This document shows, one piece after another, positions 1 to 11,154 of a stretch of 64,000 nucleotides of DNA (position 1 is the first letter of the stretch; each line of letters begins with the position of its first letter). Origin of the DNA: Linnemannia hyalina (taxonomy: Eukaryota; Mortierellomycota; Mortierellomycetes; Mortierellales; Mortierellaceae); NCBI GenBank assembly GCA_019671135.1, contig JAHRHY010000007.1:682001-746000 (forward strand). The letters run 5' to 3'. The notes beneath the pieces are model-generated. The model was not told the DNA's origin and made no database searches. It worked only from the letters and a program-made list of their open reading frames with translations. The translations under genes were made by a program, and so were the position numbers.

Positions 1-941
1 CGACCAAGACCTTTTGGAAGTCCTTGGATACTTTCTGGTGCTCCAATTTTTTCTATATCACGACAGACATATATTTTTTTCCGTCAGTACAAAAGATGGT
101 GATCGCTTAGGTGAGCACAGTGAAAAGAAAAGAAAAGAAAGGTTCTCTTGTTGTTTTATAGTCTGACAACGGTAAAATATTTTTTGGATGGTGGGTATTT
201 TCTTGTTGTTTTGGTTCACTTACACCAGAGGCATCGAATTGGGTCAAATCCTTGATACTCTGACTGGTCTCACGGACCTGAACGCGGGTCTGCTCAGTCA
301 AATCCTGCCTAAGGAATGCAATCAAAATGGGCGAGTACCTGTGTCAGTTGCAAAAGAATGAAACCACGATTGACACCTCTAACCCCATTGATTTGGAATG
401 AAAAAAGAAAAGGGCGAGGAGTCAATTCCTTACAGCTTAGTGCGGACGTCCTGTGTGTCCTTGATGGTGCCGAGGTAGCCAACCAGACGCTGTATTGAGG
501 AAACGTTGGAGGAGATACGGAAGATTTGCTGGGAGACTTGTTGGATCATGGCCTTGTAGGCATGTTGATTGACTACAAGTTATCCAGTGGGGTTTGGAGA
601 AAGAGGATTATTCAGAATGAGCATCAATCGAAGTGAGGTTCAGGAGGCCACAACCAGGGGTCGTTGGTAAGGAGAAAGTGAAAGGAGGGACAAGAGTCAA
701 AAGACAAAGAGGAGTACGAGAGGTGAGTCAAGGAGAGGGAATGAATGGCGATAAGTGGCAGTAGTAGCGTACCGTCGCCGACGTTGGCAGGGGCACCTCT
801 TCCCCAGTTGTTTCCGTTATGACCGTTGCCATGACCGTTTCCGTTGCCATTGCCATTGCCGTTGCCACCAAGGGGACTGGGACCTGGTGCCTGTCTCCTG
901 ATTCCGCCGCCCTCTCCACGTTCCAAGTCAGCAAAGGACAT
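1..941 (-). CDS. PEP12: Syntaxin, Pep12/STX7-like endosomal t-SNARE (3' part outside window)
   Basis: An endosomal Qa-SNARE that drives vesicle fusion at late endosome/prevacuole membranes. Exons on the minus strand: 941-773, 572-434, 308-224, 52-<1; phases close at each junction. The start is the first in-frame ATG and gives MSFADLERG, followed by a Gly/Asn repeat (GNGNGNGHGNG). The next exons encode the N-terminal Habc region. Around 'LVGYLGTIKDTQDVRTKL', 'LTEQTRVQVRETSQSIKDL' and 'KKLEHQKVSKDFQKVLV' match the family pattern of syntaxin 7/12 and Pep12 (LGT-KD---LR-KL, then LVKDTS-like and KL--DFQ). The SNARE helix and membrane anchor lie beyond position 1 and cannot be checked. Its promoter is shared head-to-head with VPS54. 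The subtype (Pep12 or another endosomal syntaxin) is inferred from the Habc part only. Confidence 0.85.
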
Positions 942-1557
942 TCTCGTTGTTGTTGTTGTCTGTGTGTGCCGTTGGAGTGTAGTTGTTGTTGTTGCTACTT
1001 GGGTATTTGTATTTGCCGTGGAGGTATGTCCTGTTTGCTTGAGACAGGGTGACGAGATGAGTGCGAGTGGCGGAAGAGGTGCGAATAAAAGGTCAAGAAA
1101 GGTCAAGAACCAGAAAAAGAGACGGACCAGAAAAAACAGAAAAAATAAAAAAGAGAGCAAAGCGACTATTGTCAGCCAGTGTGCTCAAGTCGAGTCAAGG
1201 TCGAGGGTTGTGCCCTTTCTGGCCTTTATGGGCCAACGTCACTTGAGAGCACCTTTACTCACTTCCTCCTGTCCTCTATTCCTTGTCTCTTCCCCTTCCT
1301 TTCCTTTTTCATTCATTCCCCTTTTGTTGAACACCATCTAAGCATCTTGCAGGATTGCTCCCTTTCCCCCACCCCCCCTTTGACATCGCCCTCCTCATCC
1401 CTTTCCCTTTTCTCTCTCGACAAACCCCCCGCAGGAAAACAAAAGGACCCGCGAACTTAACAACTTCCCTTCCTAGTCGACACGTTTTCTTCCATCTACG
1501 CTCAGTCCTCATCTCTTGGACTTGGCCCATCGTCCGCCACCTTGAACAAGGACAAGC
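942..1557. promoter_or_regulatory. Divergent intergenic region between syntaxin and VPS54
   Basis: This 616-bp region separates two start codons that point away from each other. The left half is A/G-rich on the plus strand (AAAAAGAGACGG-type tracts near 1110-1170). The right half is strongly C/T-rich (about 1255-1440), which is typical of 5' leaders in this window. No clear TATA box or coding exon was seen. It probably holds both promoters and both 5' UTRs. Confidence 0.6.
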
Positions 1558-4500
1558 ATGCTCGGCGGCCATCTCACCCAGAACAACGCCCCTGCCACTG
1601 CCTCCACAACCTCAGCCAACCACAGTAGACACTCCAGTAGAGGCTCCATCAACAACCATCTCATGAACAACCCCAACGGGAACGCAGGAACGGGGAACGG
1701 TGCAGGAAACCGTCCCTACAGCCGCAATGGCTATCAGCAGGCTGACTCCACGCTCGATCCAGTCTCCTCCAGGCGTCTTCACAGCTCTTCAGCAGCCTCA
1801 ACCAACTCTACTTCTTCTTCAACTCCGCTGTCCTCCATGACCAGCGCATCGTCGCGTCCCTTTGTTCGACAGGGCCAATCCATGCGACGGGACAGCACTG
1901 CTTCGAGCTTCAGCACCCTGTCTGAAGCGTGAGTGATCCATGGAGTTGTTCTGGGAACTGTAGTTGATGATTGATCCGGAAAGCTATTTCAAAGGGAGCA
2001 GTTCTTTGCCCTGTTATCTTACGCCACTACGTTTTCTTATCCGGGTTCATTTTTAGATCACTACCTTGGACACGAGCCGATATTGGATTCAATGGTAACA
2101 TTTTGCTTTTTCATGAGATCTCAAAGCACCAACAGCATCGGACGACTGAAAGGAGATCACAATGACTGATCGCTTTACGCCCTGCTCTCAACAATATAAA
2201 CCTCCATTAGCCATCTCGGGAGTGCTAAACAACCCGACAAAACGCCCTTCGTCTGCCGCAAAGCCAACAAAGACCGATATACCCCCAATAGCTCCCGTGT
2301 CGATTCGCAAGGTCAAGGCTTCAGAGTTCGACAGCTACATCAAACACATTACCCCCGTATTCGAACGTTACCAGGGAAACAGAGCAGGATCAAAACCCGT
2401 CGATGGAGCCAACATACACTCGCCTCGATCACCCTTTGGAGCATCCTTCGACTCTGTGGCCAACCATCTTCAGCCACAGAACGCCACGCCGTCTTTGGAT
2501 GAAGCATCACAGGGGATCATGAACAGGACCGAGAGCGCAAGGAACCCTTACTCGGTACCGGATCTGTCAGAGATCAACGAGCCTGTCCCAATGAAGCCTG
2601 CCGTACCTGCTATGCCCGACACCCCAGCCCTCAACACCGTACCGTCCATCTTTTTCGATCCTAACTTCAACTTTGAGAATCCCAGGACGTTTGACCTTGT
2701 CTGCGAACAAACAGGGCCGGCAGAGTCGAAAAATAGCACCACGTCTATTGTCACCAACAGCATTCTCCAGGAGAAACTCTCTCACTACTTGGATACGGTC
2801 GAGATTCACTTGATGACAGAGATCTCACGGCGGTCGACGTCCTTCTTTGAGGCGCTGTCGAATCTCCAGGCACTTCACTCTCAAACATTGGAATGTGTGT
2901 CCCAGATCCACGTTCTTCGGGCGCAGTTGGCAAGGATCGACCACACGCAATCGAAACAGGGACTCGAGGTTGTTCGGCTCAAGAGGCGCAGGAGGAATCT
3001 GGGTCTACTTCACAATGGAATCCGCATGGTGAAGGAGATCCGCTCGACCCAGCCCATGATTCAAGTCTTATTGGGAAAGGCCGACTACTTTGGCGCGCTG
3101 GACCTGATTGACGGCGCGCAACGAGTCCTGATCGAGGGCGACATGAAGTATCTCGAGGCGACTCCAGGATTCGACCCAAGTCTGGCACTTGTTCCCTCGT
3201 CTTCTGCCATCATGCCATCGCCTCGTTCATTGGATATCCGTGGAGTTCTGGCGCTTGTCCACTTTAGCGGCCAATTGACAGAGATGAGAAAGATGATCGG
3301 CAAGATGATGGAGGGCGACCTGGTAGATCTGTTGATCAATGACTTTCGGTTGCGGATTGGCAAGTTGGATGTGGCGACTCTTTTGACGGACCTTGGAAAA
3401 GTCGACACATCCAACACAAAGTTCATCAAACCCAACTTTACTCGCGGCATCAACCCTTTGTTGTCCAAGCAGGCCGAGCGTGAGAGCGATCTCCAGGAGA
3501 GGATGATGCCGCTTATCCAGGGTCTTTTGCGCGCGAATCGGGCTGGAGTTGCACTGCAGACCTTCCGGGAACAAATCCTGCAGGAATTTAAGAACATCAT
3601 CAAATCTGTAAGCATTTGATCCTTTTCGCGTGTAGAATGTACCATCTGGGATTGTGGCCTTTTTCTAACGCTCGTAGTCGTGGCCCTTTTCTTTCTTAGC
3701 AATATCCTCCGCCAGACCCTAATGTTCAAAACTCGGACGCTCCTCTTTCTGCAAAGAAGAAGGATCAGATGTAAGTTGGTTCAAAATAGTACTATGTTCT
3801 TTTCATACCCCACGACTTTCTCTAATAACAACTCTTATCTTAACATTTAGGGTTGCGTTGACGAATCAACTCAGGACAATGGACCCGGTGACGTTCTACA
3901 AGATGTTGTCTTTCATATATGCGTTCTTGCTTGGCGCTCTTCAACGAGTCTCGCTCTATCATCAGCTCTTGCTTCACTGCATCAGGAAGGCGGAGGCCCA
4001 AGGAACAGGCGATTTGATGATGGCCGACACATCTTCGGATTCAGACAGCATGCAGGAGTCAGCGTCTATCCGGGAAATGAGGGAGGGGGAGCACGAGGGC
4101 GAAGAGTATGAGGAGATTGACGATCAAGAGGGCTCCGATGGAGAGAATGCTGGATTCAGCCTCGGTACGAGCACACCGGGAGCAACACCCTTGCAGGCAA
4201 CGATAGGCAGGAAACGTATGACGGCTCAAAGCGGTAGCAAGGTCGAATCTCCTAGGTCACCCTTCTCAGGCGGACCCATGTCTCCTCCCGTCAACCGATT
4301 CGGCGCATTGCAGATCGAGGACGAAGATGGACAAATGGGCGTTAATGCAGTAGCCCAGCTGTTCCGTCAACTCGAGACAGAATCGGAGGAGATCTTGTTT
4401 GCTGTGGCGGATCTGGCACATTCCAGGTGTGCTAAGTTGATGGGCATGAGATCAGAACAGAGTGCCAAACTTTTGCCCGCCGAGGTCTATAAGCTGCTGA

Positions 4501-6183
4501 AGCTCACCTGGTCGTTTGTTCTTCAGAGTGAGCTCCTCTCTGGTTACATGTGCTACGGTCTCCGGACAGCTATTCTCTCGCAGGTATGTACTGTGACCAT
4601 GCCAACTGCTTCTCCGCCGTGGTATGGCTCTTTGAACTGGGTTAACTCGCGTTCTAATTACCTCTACTTTTCGTTCCTATAGTCCAAGACATTCTTGTTG
4701 CAGTTTCACATGGAAAAGACAAGTCAGCTAGCGCTGGCAGTAGGCGAAGATCAATGGGCTCAAGTGGAGGTGCCTTGGTCATCACAATCCACGGCCAACG
4801 AGATCACAGCTATTTCTAGTCTCAGTCTCCAGGAGGCCAGGAACAAGGACTTTACGATGGTGTTCAATGTTCTCAGTTTGTCCGCACCACCAGTTCAAGG
4901 GATGGACGATCACGACTCATTCATCCAATCGCGACTGGGATCCAAAGGATCCAACGGAGCTCTCAGCAATGACAAAGGAGACTCAAAATCAGCAGAGATC
5001 CCAGCATCCACGCGTGTACTATCGGTCCGAGACGAGGTGTTCTTTGTCGTTGGTTGTTCGTTGGTATTGCTGGACATTCTGGCAGAGTATCTGGATATTC
5101 TCAACAACATAACTGCCCTCACAACCGACGTCATGCAGCGCATCATCGAGCTTCTCAAGGTAACGTTGCAATTTATTCGAATGTCCACTGAGCTCCGCCA
5201 TTGTTACGCATGCATTTCTCACCAATGGTATTTTGTTCGTATTACTCAGCTCTTCAACTCTAGGACGTGTCAAGTCATTCTCGGAGCTGGTGCGATGCGG
5301 TCTGCTGGACTGAAGAACATCACGGCGAAGCACTTGGCATTGGCTTCTCAGTCTTTGAGTGTATTTGCTACGCTTATCCCCTATGTCAAGGATTGGATTC
5401 GATCAAAGATGACAGACAAGCAAATGGTGATGCTGACAGAATTCGACAGGATCTTGCGCGACTTCCAGGAACATCAGAACGAGATTCACTCAAAGCTGGT
5501 GACGATCATGACCGAGCGCCTGGCCCTCCACATCCGCTCCATGACCAACCCTGCGGTGGTCGACTATGATGCACTGAACAAGCCTACTCAGCAGCTGGCG
5601 AACGGCGGTGCGAGCGTGAATGCATTCATGGACGGACTCGTCAAGGATGCTACCACTCTTCACAAGGTCCTGAGTCGTTTCTTGCCTGCGACCTCTATGC
5701 GAGTAAGTTTAAGTTTATTGCTAAGTGCAAGTTTATGGTCATTTTTATTCGAAAGAAGGTGTGACATTGACTTTTGTTTCCTCTTCCTACTGCATTCCAT
5801 TATGATAGCGCGTCATTGATGAGGTGCTGCAGATCTTCACCGCTCGGCTTGAAGAAGAGATCCAAAAGTTGCCAATTGCTACTCCACTTGGAAAGACTAG
5901 GTATGAAAGATTGCATTTGTCTTTACGTCAGGAACCATTAGACTTTCTTTCATTTCCCTAACGGTTTTGTCATTTCCCTTCACCGGATAGACTTCAAGCG
6001 GATGTGGCATATTTCGGACAGAAGCTGGGACCGTTGGATCCCAACGGCGTGATTGGAACTCGACTGATGAAGCAAGTCAAGGAGCTGCTACTCACTGATA
6101 GTAATAACAGTAACAACAATAAGAAGAATGGAACGACGGCTCCATCCTCTGCAACCACAGCGACAACCCCGGCGGCAACATGA
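1558..6183 (+). CDS. VPS54: Vps54, GARP tethering complex subunit
   Basis: A subunit of the Golgi-associated retrograde protein (GARP) complex, which tethers endosome-derived vesicles at the trans-Golgi network. Nine exons: 1558-1928, 2057-2094, 2211-3607, 3700-3770, 3851-4583, 4683-5159, 5250-5702, 5809-5900, 5991-6183; 1274 residues. Residues 1-120 are Ser/Asn-rich and disordered. Exons 2-3 join as 'SLPWTRADIGFNAISGVLNN', the LPW...LN-P start of the Vps54 core. The coiled N-terminal domain begins near residue 320 ('KLSHYLDTVEIHLMTEISRR'). The C-terminal domain carries 'LFNSRTCQVILGAGAMRSAG' and 'LKNITAKHLALAS', the best conserved Vps54 signature. The end is Asn/Thr-rich. The acceptor at 2210 was chosen because earlier ones hit the stop at 2147 or break phase. 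Human VPS54 is 977 residues, so this protein is longer through low-complexity inserts. Confidence 0.95.
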
Positions 6184-6345
6184 GCACATAGAACGCCACC
6201 AATTGTAGTTTCAGTCTTTCAGACAAGATAGTAAGAAGCAAAAGAGAAGAAGAAAAAGCCCGTCACAAACATTTGCTGAGGGAAAGCGATATGGTGAGAG
6301 GTGCAGCGTGGAATTGTTGTTTCTTCCTTTTATTCATTAATCATC

Positions 6346-8246
6346 ATGGGTAGCGTAACCGGGAGTTTAATTTTTCCTATTTCGGAAGGCGCCTTGTTTA
6401 TACATCGAAAGCGATGATGAATCGTACATACATCCATGATGAGGATGCTAACCATCGATCTGTCTATCTATCCATCTACTCACATCCTATGCACCCACTC
6501 GCCACCATTGCCGTTCATCGACCTCTCCTCGACACTCCAACTCCAAAAAAAAACTGGACATCTGGACATCTACTTTTTGGCTTGTCATCTGGATTCAACT
6601 TATCACAATCGGACTACACCTACTGTTTCTATTTGACGACAATATGTGACATACAGCCGTTGGAAAGAATAAGCGTCTCTCGAAAGGCAAGAAGGGTCTC
6701 AAGAAGAAGGTGTAAAGTATCGTTCCAGAACACCCAACCTTTCACTCTGCAGGAAGAACACTTACTTTTTCCCTCAGGGAGGGGAAGCACCCAGGAAACA
6801 GGATCAGATCTCTGCACGCGGAATGAGAGAGAGGAGCGATGGATCTTTCTTTTTTTTTTCTCTCTCTCAGACTCGCTCTTTATGCTGCAGATGGATGATT
6901 GGAAAAGAGCACCAACAGCTTGTTAGAGATTAGTGTTCTCGAGAGAGACGGGGAGGATTACACCAATGGTCTTCGACAACAAACCCAGTACGATTTCAGG
7001 GTCAGAGGAAGACGAATCGTCCATTTTTCCAGCAGATCCTTTTGGTGGTGCACCAGGGCGCTCCCTCTCTCTTCATCCTCAGACACAGCTTGTTTGGCGC
7101 TATAAGCAGGCTTCACAGCGAGAAGAGCAACACAAACGTGTGCTACGATGGACGCGGTTGTCAATCCAGACAGACCTGCGCCTCCGGCTTCAATAGTCGG
7201 ATCGACAACTATCTCGTGAAGGCTTGCTCCGACTCGACCACCAACACATTAGATACAGGATAAAATGATGGAGTGCACCCACCACCAAACAGGAACTATC
7301 AACTACAACCACATCACACAGAACCTACGATCCTCATACTCTATCTTTCCCTCTCCCTTCAACGAAAAAATAGCGTCGACCCCTTCACCCGCAAGGACTG
7401 GTACGATATCAAGGCTCCTTCGACCTTTGAGGTTCGCAACGTCGGCAAGACCCTCGTCAACCGCACCCAGGGTATGAAGAACGCCAACGATGCCTTGAAG
7501 GGCCGTGTCCTCGAGATCTCCCTCGCTGACTTGAACAAGAGCGAGGAGCACTCTTTCCGCAAGATTAAGCTTCGTGTTGATGAGGTCCAGGGCAAGAACT
7601 GCCTCACCAACTTCCACGGTATGGACATGACCTCGGACAAGCTCCGCTCCATGGTCCGCAAGTGGCAGGTAAGATCTCTTTGAACATTGACGGTGCATAC
7701 ATTTGTTTGTTGTTTTTTTCCTTTTCTCAGAATCCAAAGACAAAGGATGTTTCTATTTGAGTTATGATCGACAGGCATTGATCATCTTTTCTCTTTTCCG
7801 TTTTAACAAATTATAAATAGTCCATCATTGAGGCTCACGTCGATGTCAAGACCACCGACGGTTACTTGCTCCGCCTCTTTGCTGTTGCCTTCACCAAGAA
7901 GGGAGTCCACCAGGTCAAGAAGACCACCTACGCTCAGTCTGCTCAGATCCGTCAGATCCGCAAGAAGATGTTCGAGATCATGATTGCCCAGGCCTCGTCC
8001 TGCGACTTGAAGGAGCTCGTCCAGAAGTTCGTCCCTGAGGTCATCGGATCCGAGATCGAGAAGTCGTGCAAGTCGATCTACCCCCTCCGCGACGTCTTTG
8101 TCCGCAAGGTCAAGATCCTCAAGGCCCCCAAGTTCGACCTCGGAAAGCTCCTCGAGCTCCACTCTGGTGCTGATGTCGAGAACACCACCGGCGCCAAGGT
8201 TGAGCGCAAGGACTTCAAGGAGCCCGCTGTCCTCGCCGAGGTTTAA
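6346..8246 (+). CDS. RPS1: 40S ribosomal protein eS1 (RPS3A/Rps1)
   Basis: A small-subunit ribosomal protein near the mRNA exit site. Exons: 6346-6349 (ATG G), 6657-6711, 7374-7668, 7821-8246; 259 residues, normal for the family. Exon 2 gives [18 protein letters not shown], the universal N-terminus. Exon 3 gives [16 protein letters not shown] and '[12 protein letters not shown]'. Exon 4 gives '[17 protein letters not shown]' and '[12 protein letters not shown]'. Exons 2-4 are secure. The first exon is inferred: no ATG is in frame with exon 2, and the only ATGG followed by a donor upstream is at 6346 (ATGG|GTAGCG). An ATG-G split start is common in fungal ribosomal genes. It leaves only about 160 bp after the VPS54 stop. 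The second intron is unusually long (662 nt). Codons are strongly biased to C-ending triplets, as expected for high expression. Confidence 0.93.
7157..7209 (+). ncRNA. Candidate structured RNA in eS1 intron (possible snoRNA)
   Basis: Within the 662-nt second intron of eS1, GTTGTC at 7157-7162 pairs with GACAAC at 7204-7209. ATCC pairs inside with GGAT across one A-C mismatch, and GAC pairs with GTC further in, giving about 13 base pairs around a C/G-rich loop. Downstream are AGATACA (fits the H-box form ANANNA) and several ACA triplets, so an H/ACA snoRNA is conceivable. Intron-hosted snoRNAs in ribosomal protein genes are well known, and human RPS3A hosts one. No guide target was identified. 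The stem may be chance. Confidence 0.22.
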
Positions 8247-8436
8247 AATTTACTCTTCTGTGTGTTTTTTTTGCCTTGATTCAATTCATAAAGCGCTCCT
8301 CTTTCAATATGTTTATTTTACGTCCGTGTCTCTGTATCGTTCTTATGCTTGTTGCTGGGTTTTGCTCGGTTGAATATGTGTTCGAGCTTTGCTCAAACAT
8401 GCATTACTTCTTTTTTTTTTGTTTGGCTTCTCAATA

Positions 8437-8442
8437 TTTATT
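8437..8442 (-). terminator. Poly(A) signal of the PPR gene
   Basis: AATAAA on the minus strand lies only about 19 nt past the PPR stop codon, which predicts a very short 3' UTR. The convergent eS1 stop is 190 nt away. Confidence 0.55.
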
Positions 8443-8460
8443 TACGCGAGTCTATCGATT

Positions 8461-10869
8461 CTATTCCGCGATTGATGTGGATGTAGTTGTCACCGCCTGT
8501 GAAGTGGCAGTAACGGGTGGCGGTCTTGTTGGAAACTGGTCAGGATGGGCAGCACGGATATCCTCGACGCGACGGATCAGCCTGGTCAGTCTCGGGACAT
8601 CCGACTCGAACCCAAGGTCCTCCATCGCCCGAAGCACCCGATCTGCAGGGGCCCATAACCGGTGCTCGACACAGGCCTTCAGCTGGACATAAAAGATCCT
8701 CCATGTAATCTTGGGACCATCCGCAGAGACAGACGCAGAGAGTGGTGAAGACGACGAAGAGGATGGCAAGGAAGAAGAGGAGGAGGAAGAGGATACGACG
8801 GCGCGTCGGAATTCTTGGAACCAGTGGTCGGCCTTGTCCATCATCAGTAGACTCGAGTAGCCCGAGATCATGATCGAGTAGGCACCGGCAGACATGCCCT
8901 CTTTAGTGTTCTTGTTGGCCAACTGAGCCATCGACTCTGCAAGCTCGACATCCCCAGCTTTGAAAGCTCCCTGCATCATGGCTCCAAAGGTATGGATGGT
9001 CGGCTTGTGTCCGGCCTCCTGCATCTCTTTGAACAACTGCTGCGCCCGCTCAAAATCGCCAACGTTGACTAGTCCCGCAATGATGGCCGAGTAAGTCACC
9101 GCGTTTTTGGCGACCTTCCGTTCCGTCATCAGATCGGCTACCTGCTTGGCAGCCTCGGCGTCTCTTTGCGAGAACAAAGTGTCGGTGATGATCGTGTACG
9201 TCGCCGCATCCTTCTCGACTCCAGCCTGATCCATCTTGATGAGAACCTTGCTCAAGTTGTCAGAATCCCGGACAGAAAGGAGACCCTTGATCATGATTTG
9301 GAAGGTATCGAGCGGGAGGACCAGATCCTTCTGGTCCACCATCTGGTCAAAGATCGCCATGGCTTCCTTAGGCTGGTGATTGTGAAAGAGCCCCGTCATG
9401 ACGGCGTTGTACATGATCACATTGGGCTTAATCGAGTAAGGTCTCTCCCGCATCTGGTCCCAAAGCATCATCGCCGAAGAAGGATCCTTGGCCCGGAAGT
9501 AACCATTGAGCATGTTGGAGAATGTGATGACATCTGGCTTGATCTCGGGATTGGCAAGAATCTGGCTCCAGAGTTCACGGGCAGTCGGGAACTGGGTGGG
9601 GTCTTGACAGAGTGCCGAGAGGAGCGAGTTGAGTAGGACTTGGTCCGAACGTGCTTTGGGGTCTTCCCTGATCCTGTCCCAGATATGGATTGCCTCGTTG
9701 TAGAGTCGTGCGTTGAGGAGTCCTGACATGATGCTGGAGGCCGTGTAGGCATTTGGGTGGAAGCCAATGTCGAGGATGTGGTTCATTAACCGGTGGGCAT
9801 CCTGAGGTCGATTGTCCTCGAACTGCCGTTGGAGTAGATGTGTGAACCGCGAGGTATTGGGTGAGCATGTTCGTTCCTGAATCCCGCGAAAGATGGTCTT
9901 GGCACGCTCGATCGAGTCGTTTGTCAATTGGAGACCCTTGGACCACCTCAAAAAGTCGGCCATGGTCTGCGAAAGCGCCTCTCCTGCATTCTCGGATGAT
10001 GATGATGACGACGACGGTTCCCGATCCACCAATGCCTGAAGCCGAGTCTCATTCCCACTCTTAAGATACATCGCCATCAAAAGTGCCAGGGTCCTCTGCC
10101 GCATAGACCTGTCCGCCTTCAGGACCTCCCGATGCTCGGCCATCTGATCCAGAACCTTTTGGGCGTCATCAAATTTGTTCCGCTTAATATGATGGTGGAT
10201 CAGGTTGTTGTAAAGGTTGATGTTGAATCGGAGCCGCCGCTTGTGCATCTCCTTGATGAGTAGGGTCGATCTGGACGCGACATCGTTGGTCATGAGAGGG
10301 CGGGTGCTGAGCCAGTCATGGAGTCGGAGGAGTTCTGTCATTGTGGGTTTGTGCTTCTGGTCCCGTTGCGCCTGGTAGACCTTCCAGTAATCGGTGTTGG
10401 GATCCTGTAGCGACACCTCGGGTATAAAGCTGTTTGTGGTGTCTTTTGACTGTGGTCCGCCTGAAGTCGTTGTTGAAGGAGTGGCAAGGTTCGTAGTAGC
10501 GGCTCTGAGTGAACGAGCGTGTCCTAGTCGATGCACATCTCGAGACGCGGTTGAACGGGGAGGAGTGACTGGAATGTCCCAAGCAGACGCGGTTTTTGTT
10601 GATCCATTCTTTGGCTTCTGTGGTGTGACGGCGTGTTTTGAAGAAGTAGAATGTGTGAATCTGGTATGACCGAGGAGGGATCGGGTCCTGGGCTTGACAG
10701 GCAACAGTGTTGGTGCTGAAGAAGGAAGGAGGAGCCACCTGAGGACTTGAGAGGTGATTGCGCCTGAGTGGTGAAGTTGATGAGGACAGTGTGCCGATCC
10801 AGAGTGAGCTCCAGCTGGCTGTGCGTGAATGGATGTCGTGATCCTGCTACGGATCCTCGTTGCACTCAT
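8461..10869 (-). CDS. Pentatricopeptide repeat (PPR) protein, probably mitochondrial
   Basis: An RNA-binding helical-repeat protein, likely acting in organelle RNA processing, stability or translation. It is a single exon of 802 residues. The start is the only in-frame ATG (10869-10867); the frame continues upstream without another. The N-terminus (MSATRIRSRITTSIH, then Arg/Ser-rich with almost no acidic residues for 90 residues) looks like a mitochondrial presequence. From about residue 190 a run of a dozen or more 35-residue units follows, for example 'VTYSAIIAGLVNVGDFERAQ', 'TYTIITDTLFSQRDAEAAK' and 'VIMYNAVMTGLFHNHQPKEA'. A Ser run encoded near 8730-8790 interrupts the last repeats. It is divergent from cyclin H across 285 bp and convergent with eS1. 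The RNA target cannot be told from sequence, and no yeast orthologue is proposed. Confidence 0.9.
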   Translation of the reverse strand: MSATRIRSRITTSIHAQPAGAHSGSAHCPHQLHHSGAITSQVLRWLLLPSSAPTLLPVKPRTRSLLGHTRFTHSTSSKHAVTPQKPKNGSTKTASAWDIPVTPPRSTASRDVHRLGHARSLRAATTNLATPSTTTSGGPQSKDTTNSFIPEVSLQDPNTDYWKVYQAQRDQKHKPTMTELLRLHDWLSTRPLMTNDVASRSTLLIKEMHKRRLRFNINLYNNLIHHHIKRNKFDDAQKVLDQMAEHREVLKADRSMRQRTLALLMAMYLKSGNETRLQALVDREPSSSSSSSENAGEALSQTMADFLRWSKGLQLTNDSIERAKTIFRGIQERTCSPNTSRFTHLLQRQFEDNRPQDAHRLMNHILDIGFHPNAYTASSIMSGLLNARLYNEAIHIWDRIREDPKARSDQVLLNSLLSALCQDPTQFPTARELWSQILANPEIKPDVITFSNMLNGYFRAKDPSSAMMLWDQMRERPYSIKPNVIMYNAVMTGLFHNHQPKEAMAIFDQMVDQKDLVLPLDTFQIMIKGLLSVRDSDNLSKVLIKMDQAGVEKDAATYTIITDTLFSQRDAEAAKQVADLMTERKVAKNAVTYSAIIAGLVNVGDFERAQQLFKEMQEAGHKPTIHTFGAMMQGAFKAGDVELAESMAQLANKNTKEGMSAGAYSIMISGYSSLLMMDKADHWFQEFRRAVVSSSSSSSSLPSSSSSSPLSASVSADGPKITWRIFYVQLKACVEHRLWAPADRVLRAMEDLGFESDVPRLTRLIRRVEDIRAAHPDQFPTRPPPVTATSQAVTTTSTSIAE

Positions 10870-11154
10870 GGTCTCAGGATGTCGTCGTTGCTGGTGGTGG
10901 AGGTGATGGCAGTGTTGAAGGAACAGAGATTCACCGTTAACGACATTTCCGGTCCTGAATGTGGCTTGTCGCAATTTGCCACCACTTTTTTTGTACTAAA
11001 AGTCTTAAAGGTCTGCGGGTCTGCAAAGTCCCTCTCTCCCTTTGTCTTCTCAAGTCTCTCGCTGCATTCCGTTCAAAGATTCGTCGACGCACTCTGTCCG
11101 ATTGACATACAGCTCCAGCAAACACGCAAACAAACAAACAACACAGCAGCGACA
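10870..11154. promoter_or_regulatory. Divergent promoter of PPR gene and cyclin H
   Basis: A 285-bp spacer between two outward-facing start codons. The right half is C/T-rich and runs into an ACAAACAAACAA leader just before the cyclin H ATG. No TATA box is evident. The spacing is short enough for a shared bidirectional promoter. Confidence 0.55.

Noticed and set aside
624..1160. Longer minus frame upstream of the syntaxin start
   Set aside because: The extension begins at a TTG, is Leu/Phe- and Thr-rich, and covers the divergent promoter. The family-like N-terminus begins at the ATG at 941.
2162..3619. ATG at 2162 as the start of a separate gene
   Set aside because: It is the middle of VPS54. 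Splicing exon 2 to 2211 keeps phase and produces the conserved LPW...LN-P join; bases 2162-2210 are intron.
6500..6515. GCCACCATTGCCGTT as a non-ATG start for eS1
   Set aside because: It looks like a Kozak context followed by Met-Ala-Val with one base changed, but no splice donor links it to exon 2.
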